NCBI GenBank assembly: GCA_030622805.1 | Contig: JAUXFR010000114.1 | Location: 1-5,520, forward strand | DNA from: Anaerolineae bacterium | Lineage (GTDB): Bacteria > Chloroflexota > Anaerolineae > Anaerolineales > UBA4823 | Direction: 5' to 3' | DNA length: 5,520 nucleotides | Shown here: positions 1 to 5,478 of the stretch, one piece after another | How the letters are laid out: the number at the start of each line of letters is the position of its first letter | How positions within the stretch are numbered: position 1 is the stretch's first letter | Translations under genes and position numbers: made by a program | The notes under the pieces: generated by a model | What the model was told of the DNA's origin: nothing | Database searches by the model: none | What the model saw: the letters and a program-made list of their open reading frames with translations, nothing else

Positions 1-66
1 AGCGAACGTTGTTATCGCTCGATGCTTGTGCTCAGACAACGCCTGAAAAGCAATTACCTTTTTCAA
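1..66 (-). CDS. Possible start of a further operon gene, cut by the window edge
   Basis: A reading frame starts at a TTG at 66-64, eight bases after the stop codon of the preceding oxidoreductase, and stays open for 22 codons to the window edge. It begins MKKVIAFQALSEH, which looks like a first beta strand followed by a helix, as in many NAD-binding or response-type alpha/beta proteins, possibly a D-2-hydroxyacid dehydrogenase. That family guess is inference only. Against it, TTG is a weak start, the only Shine-Dalgarno-like bases (AGGA at 72-69) sit just two bases before it, and 22 open codons can occur by chance. The frame is closed upstream by a TGA at 81-79, so no earlier start exists. 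If real, it would be the next gene of the same operon. Confidence 0.35.
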   Translation of the reverse strand, partial: MKKVIAFQALSEHKHRAITTFA

Positions 67-74
67 GGTCCTAG

Positions 75-1073
75 CTATTCAAGGGGCAATCTCATGGGTT
101 GTCCACTATCTGCCGAGGCGTAAGCCGCTTGGACCACTTCAACCGCTTTCAAGCCATCATAGCCGCTTACGGATGGTTGGCGGTTATCCCGGATTGCAGC
201 GATAAATTCGTTTATCATAGCCTGGTTGGCATCCGTCCCCCAGTATGCCCAACCTGCGCGCTGCCAGTCTTGACGATAAATGGTCAGGTTCTGGCGGAAT
301 GCGTCCACCAGAATGGATCCCCGCTCGGTGATCATTTCGAAAGTCAACCCACCCCAGGTCGGCCAGTAGGGAGGTCTGCTCCAACTGGAATCGATGCTCG
401 CAAAAGTTCCATTCTCAAAGGTTATCAACTCCAGACCACCGGTTTCCACCTCTACCTCGTCAGCGTGGAAAATGTGATTGGTTTGAGCGTACACCTCGCT
501 CACCTCTTCACCTGAATACCAGCGCATGATGTCCACAAGATGGACGGTATGATCCATCACAGCGCCTCCCCCTGCCAGGGTCTTGTCCACAAACCATTCC
601 CGGTGTTTTTTAGGCAGCTCCCCCTGGTTGGTCGCGTTGAAGCAGTATATTTGACCAAAATCACCCGCATCGAGCTTATCCTTTATTCCCACTAATGGTG
701 TGCTGAAGCGCATCGGGAACGCCGTCATGAGCAATACTCCTGCCCGGTCACAGACATCAACGATCGTGCGGGCATCCTCTACATTAGTAGCAATCGGTTT
801 TTCGCACAACACATTAACTCCAGCGTCAGCCGCCAATTCTACCAATGGAAGGTGTTTATTATTCTCTGAGCAGATGATCACGCCATCTGGACCCGTTGAA
901 ATAAGTTCTTCATAAGTACGGAAAAAGCGCGTCACGTGCTGTTCTGCAATCCGCTCACCGCGATTTATATCTTCATCTGCCACACCGAGCAGCTCGACCT
1001 GCGGGATTGCGCGTAATTTCTGGATGTAGGCTTCAGCATGATGATGTGCGAAACTCATAATCCCGACTTTCAT
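75..1073 (-). CDS. Gfo/Idh/MocA family oxidoreductase with atypical N-terminal nucleotide-binding loop
   Basis: Encodes 332 residues, a normal length for the Gfo/Idh/MocA family of cytosolic NAD(P)-dependent sugar and polyol dehydrogenases. The N-terminal half (about 1-120) is a Rossmann-type domain and the rest an alpha/beta sheet substrate domain. The usual glycine-rich GxGxxG loop is replaced: after MKVGI the residues are MSFAHHH (6-12). The family signature CEKPIA is intact (Lys92), and GGGAVMDHTVHLVD supplies Asp174 and His178. With Lys92 these match the Lys/Asp/His catalytic set known from inositol dehydrogenase. The substrate domain is rich in aromatic residues (Trp231, Tyr236, Trp237, Trp240, and Trp270 to Trp278). 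The ATG start has GGAGG at 1085-1081 with a 7-base spacer and overlaps the previous gene's stop as ATGA, so translational coupling is likely. Substrate and reaction direction cannot be read from the sequence. Confidence 0.93.
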   Translation of the reverse strand: MKVGIMSFAHHHAEAYIQKLRAIPQVELLGVADEDINRGERIAEQHVTRFFRTYEELISTGPDGVIICSENNKHLPLVELAADAGVNVLCEKPIATNVEDARTIVDVCDRAGVLLMTAFPMRFSTPLVGIKDKLDAGDFGQIYCFNATNQGELPKKHREWFVDKTLAGGGAVMDHTVHLVDIMRWYSGEEVSEVYAQTNHIFHADEVEVETGGLELITFENGTFASIDSSWSRPPYWPTWGGLTFEMITERGSILVDAFRQNLTIYRQDWQRAGWAYWGTDANQAMINEFIAAIRDNRQPSVSGYDGLKAVEVVQAAYASADSGQPMRLPLE

Positions 1074-2080
1074 GATACAACCTCCGGTAAAGTATCCAAA
1101 TGCACTGCCTCACCCGATTCTGCTGATTTGATAGCAGCCTGGGAGATTTGAACAGCCACCAGACCATCTTCTGCGGAGACTCGCACCGGGCTACCGTCAA
1201 GTATCGTCCTGTAAAATTCTTTTATTTGGGTAGTGTAAGGGCTCTCACTAATCGTGCTGGTTGGGAGACCCACATCCGGCGCATCTCCCCGACCGGTTTT
1301 TAGCAGCAGATCCCGAAGAGGGGCCGTATCATCCGAGTCAAATTCGATCAAACCAGCGTCACCCGCGATCTCAATGTGCGTCCTGAATGTGGGTGGAGGA
1401 TATGCCCATGCTCCGGCGATATGGGATAGTGTGCCGTTTTTGTGCGTTAAGATCGCTAAGCCATAATCGACGGGAGCTTCTGGATGGATCGTGCTAATTT
1501 TTTTGGCAAAAACACTCTCGATTTCTCCAGCTATCCAGCGTGCGTAATCGTAATCGTGGATCATTAAATCCATCAGTATGCCTCCGGATTTTTCCTCGTC
1601 CAGGAACCAGTTCCCGACAGCTTTCTGAGGGCGGTAGCTGCCGCGAGAAAGACGTATTACCCCCGGATGTCCTACCTGCCCTTCCGCAACAGCTTTTTTT
1701 GCCAACACGTATTCCGGGAAGAAGCGTACTACGTGGGCGACCAGCAGATGAACACCCGCATCCCTGCAGGCGGCGATCATCTGACGGGCTTGATTAACGG
1801 TCCTGGCAAGCGGTTTCTCACAAACAATATCCACTCCCGCTGCAGCAGCCTGCATCACCATTTCGTAATGTAAATGTGTTGGTGTGCATATATCAACTAC
1901 ATCCACCTCAGAAAGCATGGATACATAATTTGGGAAAACAGTCACGCTGTATCTGCTTGCGAGAGGTCTTGCCTCCTCAGTTGTTTCAGCGACCACGCCT
2001 GAGATTTGTGCGTCAGTGTGCGTCCAGGCTTCAGCGTGAGTTGTCCCCATAAAACCCGCGCCAGCTATTCCGACTTTCAT
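1070..2080 (-). CDS. Gfo/Idh/MocA family oxidoreductase, canonical NAD(P)-binding loop
   Basis: Encodes 336 residues, full length for a Gfo/Idh/MocA dehydrogenase. The Rossmann domain starts MKVGIAGAGFMG with a clean GxGxxG at 7-12. CEKPLA at 87-92 places the family lysine at Lys89. The segment SGGILMDLMIHDYD gives Asp171 and His175, with the same four-residue spacing as the Asp/His pair of inositol dehydrogenase, so the catalytic set looks complete. It probably oxidises a hydroxyl of a sugar, polyol or glycoside in the cytosol with NAD or NADP. The ATG start is preceded by AAGGAG at 2093-2088 with a 7-base spacer, and the gene begins 16 bases after the permease stop. Its stop overlaps the next oxidoreductase start. 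It is a distant paralogue of that neighbour, sharing fold motifs but little sequence outside them. Specificity (inositol, glucose, levoglucosan, 3-keto-glycoside and others) cannot be assigned. Confidence 0.94.
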   Translation of the reverse strand: MKVGIAGAGFMGTTHAEAWTHTDAQISGVVAETTEEARPLASRYSVTVFPNYVSMLSEVDVVDICTPTHLHYEMVMQAAAAGVDIVCEKPLARTVNQARQMIAACRDAGVHLLVAHVVRFFPEYVLAKKAVAEGQVGHPGVIRLSRGSYRPQKAVGNWFLDEEKSGGILMDLMIHDYDYARWIAGEIESVFAKKISTIHPEAPVDYGLAILTHKNGTLSHIAGAWAYPPPTFRTHIEIAGDAGLIEFDSDDTAPLRDLLLKTGRGDAPDVGLPTSTISESPYTTQIKEFYRTILDGSPVRVSAEDGLVAVQISQAAIKSAESGEAVHLDTLPEVVS

Positions 2081-2096
2081 TTGATTACTCCTTGGA

Positions 2097-2975
2097 TTAT
2101 TTGAGTGCGCCCTCTGTGATGCTGCGGATCATTTGTCTGGAGAAGATCAGATAGAAGATCAGGATCGGCACCATCGCTAAAGTCAGAGACGAAAGGACTG
2201 CGTTCCAATCGCTGACAAATTGACCCAGAAATTGCTGTACGCCCAGAGTCACTGTCGCCGTTTTGGGGCTGGGTGCGACGACCAACGGGAACCACAGATC
2301 ATTCCAGATGGGAATCATGGTGAAGATTCCGATCGCTCCTATAGCAGGACGCACCAATGGGACTACCAGAAAGAAGATTCGGTACTCGCTGGCGCCGTCA
2401 ATCCGTGCAGCGTCTTTTAATTCTTTGGGCACCTGACGGAAAAATTGAGACAAGATAAAAACCGTAAGGGGCAGCGCCTGGGCAATATAGATCAAGATCA
2501 AACCCATTAAGGTGTTAACCAAACTCAAATTTACCATTAATTTTAATATCCCGACAGTCCCCAAACGGATTGGAATCATAATCCCGATCGCCAGATATAG
2601 ACCCAGCAACGCGTTTCCCCGGAAGGGATATTCCGCCAGTGCGAACGCAGCCATGGCGCCGATCAACAATGTCAAAATCAGGGCAGCGACCGTTACGATG
2701 ATGCTGTTCATGAAGTAGACCTGGAAATTTGACCTTGAGATGACCGTTTCATAACCAATTAAGCTGAAAGTTTCAGGGCCTGGAATCTGAAACGGCATAC
2801 CAAATATCGCTTTACGGCTCTTAAACGAATTGATTATGATCAAAAATATAGGGAAGAGCACAATAATCCCGTAACCCATTAATATCAGATGGGGGAATAA
2901 TCCTTCCAGAAAACGGCGGAACCTGTAAATGAAAGGCAAGGTTGAAGGTTTGTGTCGATCAATTGTATTCGTCAT
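2097..2975 (-). CDS. Carbohydrate ABC transporter permease, MalG-like (CUT1 family)
   Basis: Encodes a 292-residue inner-membrane permease, usual length for MalG/LacG-type subunits. It has about six membrane segments (near 31-48, 89-111, 123-143, 155-175, 208-232 and 263-279). The EAA loop that docks on the ATPase is at about 183-211: KELKDAARIDGASEY, then a hydrophobic run ending in VPLVRPA. The C-terminus, SRQMIRSITEGALK, is typical of MalG-type permeases, which end in a similar short basic segment. I chose the ATG at 2975. A GTG at 2984, directly abutting the stop of the upstream permease gene, is in frame and would add three residues. Neither start has a strong Shine-Dalgarno, so translation probably depends on ribosomes finishing the upstream permease. 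It should pair with that MalF-like subunit to form the channel. Confidence 0.95.
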   Translation of the reverse strand: MTNTIDRHKPSTLPFIYRFRRFLEGLFPHLILMGYGIIVLFPIFLIIINSFKSRKAIFGMPFQIPGPETFSLIGYETVISRSNFQVYFMNSIIVTVAALILTLLIGAMAAFALAEYPFRGNALLGLYLAIGIMIPIRLGTVGILKLMVNLSLVNTLMGLILIYIAQALPLTVFILSQFFRQVPKELKDAARIDGASEYRIFFLVVPLVRPAIGAIGIFTMIPIWNDLWFPLVVAPSPKTATVTLGVQQFLGQFVSDWNAVLSSLTLAMVPILIFYLIFSRQMIRSITEGALK

Positions 2976-2984
2976 CGCTCGCAC

Positions 2985-3911
2985 TCACATCTCGACCGTT
3001 TGTATTCGGCGCTGCCAAAGGAAAATGTAGATGAGTACACCAGATAGAATAATTAAAAACATCATCGTCGCAACCGTTGCACCCATGGTTGGATTGCCAA
3101 GCTGCAACTGCTGACCGAAGAATGTGCGGTAGAAGAGTGTTCCCATGATGTCGGTAGAGAAATCTGGTCCTGCGTTGGCACCCTTCATTGTATAAATTAG
3201 GTCAAAAGCGTTGAAATTTCCCACGAATGTTAATATGGCGACGATGCCAACCGTGGGCAGGATCAGGGGGAACTTAATCCGCCAAAAGGTCTGCCAGCCG
3301 GATGAGCCATCCACGCGGGCGGCTTCCATCAGTTCTTCGGGAATGCCGATCAACGCCGCAAAAAATAAGATCATGGGGATTCCAACAAACTGCCACACTG
3401 AGATCAATGACACTGTGATCAGGGCAGTCCCAGGTAAGCCCAGCCAGGGCTTGAAAAGAGCCTCTAAACTTACCGCCTGCAGGATGCTCTCTGCTACCCC
3501 CCAAAGAGGATTCAGAATGAGCTGCCAGATAAAACCAATAATAACAACGGATAGCACCGTGGGCATGAAGAGCACTGTGCGGTACAGGCTGCTTCCTTTT
3601 ATACCGGATGCTAAAAGCGCTGCTAACAGCAAGGCGATTGAATTCTGAACCACCATGTGAATGGTGAAAAATACAAGGTTATTCTTCAGTGCTCCCCAAA
3701 AACGCGGCGCGTAGTTAGAATCCGTTAACAGCGTGATGTAATTCTGGATCCCGACAAATATTTCTCTATTCTGTTCAGTGATGCTGAAAAAACTAAGACG
3801 GAGTGAATCAAGTAAGGGGAAAACCATGAAGATTGTGTAGATGATCACTGCTGGGGCTAAAAATACAAGTATGTAAACCGGGAAGGACTTTCGATTTTGC
3901 CTGGTCCGCAT
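2985..3911 (-). CDS. Carbohydrate ABC transporter permease, MalF/UgpA-like (CUT1 family)
   Basis: Encodes 308 residues with about six membrane segments (near 11-34, 78-102, 114-134, 163-189, 219-239 and 281-299). It lacks the long extra periplasmic domain of enterobacterial MalF, so it resembles the shorter UgpA/LacF type. The EAA loop is at about 193-219: EELMEAARVDGSSGW, then a stretch ending KFPLILP, with the expected Gly202. The segment LGNPTMGATVATMM before the last membrane helix is also typical of this subunit. I chose the ATG at 3911, with GGAGG at 3925-3921 and a 9-base spacer. An in-frame TTG at 3914, with a 6-base spacer, would add one methionine. The gene lies 88 bases after the binding-protein stop, beyond a hairpin, and its stop abuts the next permease. 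With that partner it forms the membrane channel. Confidence 0.95.
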   Translation of the reverse strand: MRTRQNRKSFPVYILVFLAPAVIIYTIFMVFPLLDSLRLSFFSITEQNREIFVGIQNYITLLTDSNYAPRFWGALKNNLVFFTIHMVVQNSIALLLAALLASGIKGSSLYRTVLFMPTVLSVVIIGFIWQLILNPLWGVAESILQAVSLEALFKPWLGLPGTALITVSLISVWQFVGIPMILFFAALIGIPEELMEAARVDGSSGWQTFWRIKFPLILPTVGIVAILTFVGNFNAFDLIYTMKGANAGPDFSTDIMGTLFYRTFFGQQLQLGNPTMGATVATMMFLIILSGVLIYIFLWQRRIQTVEM

Positions 3912-3920
3912 CAATCACAT

Positions 3921-3925
3921 CCTCC
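3921..3925 (-). promoter_or_regulatory. Ribosome binding site of the MalF-like permease gene
   Basis: GGAGG on the minus strand. It sits 9 bases before the ATG at 3911 and 6 bases before an in-frame TTG at 3914, so either could serve as the start. An ATG at 3920-3918, directly after it, is followed at once by TGA and is too close to be used. Confidence 0.75.
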
Positions 3926-3940
3926 AATTTGAGTAAAAGT

Positions 3941-3978
3941 CGTGCCCGGCGGTAGGTTTTAGCTTACCGCCGAGCACG
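3941..3978 (-). terminator. GC-rich intercistronic hairpin after the binding-protein gene (attenuator or mRNA stabiliser)
   Basis: On the transcript strand, CGTGCTCGGCGGTA (3978-3965) pairs with TACCGCCGGGCACG (3954-3941). This gives a 14-bp stem with 13 Watson-Crick pairs and one U-G pair, closing a 10-base loop. It begins 21 bases after the stop codon of the binding-protein gene. The bases after the stem are ACTTTTACTC, so only a short, offset run of four U follows. A leaky terminator or a barrier to 3' exonucleases is therefore more likely than full termination. In CUT1 operons a hairpin at this position commonly lets the binding protein be made in excess over the permeases. That role here is inferred. 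Confidence 0.75.
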
Positions 3979-3999
3979 TATATGTCTGTCGGCTACAAC

Positions 4000-5283
4000 T
4001 TACTTAGGCGTATACCATTGATCCAGTCCATCCTGGATCTCTTGTGCAGCCTGTTCGGGTGTCAGGGAGCCATTCATGACAGCTGCGCTGACGCGCCAGA
4101 GTTCGTTCTCCAGGTTTGGTTCACCACGAGAAAGAATCTGGTAGGAATTGCGGATGGTCTCCTCGCATGGCTCTCGCCAGCTCATGAACTCCTTTGCCAG
4201 CGGATCATCCAGATTGACCATGTGGTTAGACAAAGTGAAGAAACCGGGCAAAGCGTTGCTGTAGAGCTCGGCGAACTCAGCGGTGGTCATCCACTCGAGG
4301 AAAGTCCGCGCTGCTTCAGAGTTCTCGGTGGCAGTATTCATGCCCAGCGCGATGTCCGTATGGTCGCTGATGTAGCAGGTGTCGCCTGCACTCGCCAGCG
4401 GTGGTGGGAATATACCCATTTCAAAGTCAGCCTGGTCCTCAAAGACCGAGATTTCCCAGGAGCCGGTCGGGTAAATCGCAGCTTTACCGAGTGTGAATAG
4501 GCTCTGCGCATCTGGGTATTTGACCGCCTCATAACCAGACGGCAGGTAATTTGCCCATTGTGCAAGCTCTGCCCAGGTGTCGACATAGGCTTGATCTGTG
4601 TACTTCTGCTCGCCGGAGATCAGAGCCAGACGTCCTTCCTCACCTTTCCAGTAGTTCGGACCGATGTTCTGGAAGCCCATTGTAGCTGCTTCCCACTGGT
4701 CGGCAGTGCCCATCCCTATTGCATCGTAGGTACCATCGGCTTTGATCGCATCCAGTACGGCAAAGTACTCATCCCTGGTAGTTGGTTCTGCCAAACCGAG
4801 TTCATTGAAGGCATCAGCGTTGTAGAAGAAGCCATGGATCACGGAGGCCATCGGAACACAGAAAACGTCCGAGCCATCATCAGTGATCCAGGCGCTCCTG
4901 GCCACATCACTGAAGTTCTCCATACCCGGCAGATCGTTGATAGAGGCCAGATGCCCCTGATCGAACAGCGCCAGAGAAGCATCGAAAGGTCGGCAGGTGA
5001 TCAGATCCCCCGCTGTGCCGCCTTCGAGTTTGGTGTTCAAAACGCCATTGTACTCTGCGGGTGCCGTTGGAGCAAACACAACCTTGATGTTCGGGTATTT
5101 GGCTTCAAAAGCTGGGATGATCATATCCTGCCAGATGGTCAGGTCATCGTTTCTCCAACTCTCTATGGTCAAAGTCACCTCTTCGGCGGGTTCTGGTGGA
5201 GCTTCGGTCGTGGCTTCTGATGCACATCCTGCAATCAGTAGAGCCAACAAAATAAAAATGGATAGTAGTAGTGTTTTACGCAT
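4000..5283 (-). CDS. Carbohydrate ABC transporter solute-binding lipoprotein (family 1, UgpB/MalE-like)
   Basis: Encodes 427 residues, normal for a family-1 sugar-binding protein. The N-terminus is a lipoprotein signal: MRK, a hydrophobic core, then the lipobox IAGC with the lipidated Cys20. A Pro/Glu/Thr-rich linker runs to about 35. The mature part shows the usual features: a first strand VTLTIESW (36-43), AFEAKYPNIKVVF (58-70), LFDQGHLASINDL (106-118), and the conserved GFFYNADAFNELGL (151-164). YPTGSWEIS (271-279) and FLEWMTTAEF (328-337) follow. Four cysteines lie in the mature domain (97, 142, 303, 373). The protein is anchored outside the membrane and delivers a sugar to the two permeases downstream. 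The ATG has AGGAGA at 5296-5291 with a 7-base spacer. It is the first complete gene of the operon and follows a long AT-rich leader. The ligand (mono-, oligosaccharide, polyol or glycerol-phosphate type) is not identifiable by reading. Confidence 0.96.
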   Translation of the reverse strand: MRKTLLLSIFILLALLIAGCASEATTEAPPEPAEEVTLTIESWRNDDLTIWQDMIIPAFEAKYPNIKVVFAPTAPAEYNGVLNTKLEGGTAGDLITCRPFDASLALFDQGHLASINDLPGMENFSDVARSAWITDDGSDVFCVPMASVIHGFFYNADAFNELGLAEPTTRDEYFAVLDAIKADGTYDAIGMGTADQWEAATMGFQNIGPNYWKGEEGRLALISGEQKYTDQAYVDTWAELAQWANYLPSGYEAVKYPDAQSLFTLGKAAIYPTGSWEISVFEDQADFEMGIFPPPLASAGDTCYISDHTDIALGMNTATENSEAARTFLEWMTTAEFAELYSNALPGFFTLSNHMVNLDDPLAKEFMSWREPCEETIRNSYQILSRGEPNLENELWRVSAAVMNGSLTPEQAAQEIQDGLDQWYTPK

Positions 5284-5365
5284 CTTCTTTTCTCCTAGCT
5301 TAGTTTAGATTTTTATACATTCTGCTTTCTGACCTGGTCGTTCTAACTTCTGATATTTCTTCGGC

Positions 5366-5378
5366 TCACCTCCTTTTC
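5366..5378 (-). promoter_or_regulatory. Near-perfect Shine-Dalgarno without a start codon (orphan, STAB-SD-like)
   Basis: The minus strand reads GAAAAGGAGGTGA, which contains a 10-base match (AAGGAGGTGA) to the complement of the 16S rRNA 3' end. No ATG, GTG or TTG follows at 4-15 bases. A GTG overlapping the motif reads only eight codons before TAG. The binding-protein ATG is 82 bases away and has its own Shine-Dalgarno. Such orphan sites can hold a 30S subunit and protect the 5' end of an mRNA, as described for cry3A in Bacillus. That role here is inference. Confidence 0.5.
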
Positions 5379-5387
5379 TAACTAATC

Positions 5388-5407
5388 TTACATTTTAACG
5401 CTTCCTT
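5388..5407 (-). promoter_or_regulatory. Start-stop codon pair (ATG-TAA) with its own Shine-Dalgarno in the leader
   Basis: On the minus strand AAGGAAG (5407-5401) is followed after seven bases by ATG (5393-5391) and immediately by TAA (5390-5388). This is a minimal open frame with good initiation geometry. It could stall or load ribosomes in the leader, or be chance in an AT-rich region. Confidence 0.3.
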
Positions 5408-5410
5408 GTT

Positions 5411-5462
5411 TTTGAGATTTATCAACCAATCAACTAATATATTGATATATTATAATCTCAAA
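5411..5462. repeat. Nested inverted repeats and tandem 8-mer upstream of the operon, candidate operator
   Basis: Outer arms TTTGAGATT (5411-5419) and AATCTCAAA (5454-5462) are a perfect 9-bp inverted repeat. Between them lies a perfect 8-bp inverted repeat, TAATATAT (5435-5442) and ATATATTA (5445-5452), with a 2-base centre. Next to that is the tandem pair ATCAACCA / ATCAACTA (5421-5436). The core GAGATTTAT at 5414-5422 recurs inverted as ATAAATCTC at 5509-5517. The inner palindrome overlaps the candidate -10 element, which is where a repressor site would be expected. No regulator gene is visible in the window. AT-rich sequence yields some palindromes by chance. Confidence 0.4.
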
Positions 5463-5478
5463 TCATACTTCCAATCAG
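5449..5478 (-). promoter_or_regulatory. Candidate operon promoter (-35 CTGATT, -10 TATAAT)
   Basis: On the minus strand CTGATT (5478-5473) is separated by 18 bases from a perfect TATAAT (5454-5449). Transcription would begin near 5442 and give a leader of about 160 bases. The -35 match is poor, and the -10 lies in ATTATAAT, which reads the same on both strands, so direction is uncertain. On the plus strand, TTGAGA (5412-5417), 17 bases, TAATAT (5435-5440) is an alternative divergent promoter. Confidence 0.35.

Noticed and set aside
99..515. 138-codon open frame on the plus strand
   Set aside because: Antisense to the second oxidoreductase, with no domain and no ribosome binding site.
2077..2295. 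72-codon minus-strand frame across the permease/oxidoreductase junction
   Set aside because: Out-of-frame shadow within the MalG-like gene. Its sequence has no protein-like pattern, and the overlapping gene is certain.
3211..3648. 145-codon open frame on the plus strand
   Set aside because: Antisense to the MalF-like permease, whose membrane helices and EAA loop are clear. The plus-strand product is a basic, low-sense sequence.
3941..3978. The hairpin as a REP element or part of a mobile repeat
   Set aside because: Only one copy is seen in the window and no target duplication or transposase is present, so a simple intercistronic hairpin is the cautious call.
3982..4500. 172-codon open frame on the plus strand
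   Set aside because: Antisense shadow of the 3' part of the binding-protein gene, with no family features.
4558..5220. 220-codon open frame on the plus strand
   Set aside because: It lies wholly antisense to the binding-protein gene, has no good Shine-Dalgarno, and its translation is rich in Cys, His and Trp without any recognisable domain. The minus-strand protein there is unmistakable.
5300..5320. Six-codon frame ATG to TAA (MYKNLN) just before the binding-protein gene
   Set aside because: It has only a weak GAAAG before it and ends four bases before the real Shine-Dalgarno. Such a short frame is expected by chance here.
5331..5339. GACCTGGTC short palindrome in the leader
   Set aside because: Only four base pairs around one base, too short to count as an operator or hairpin without other support.
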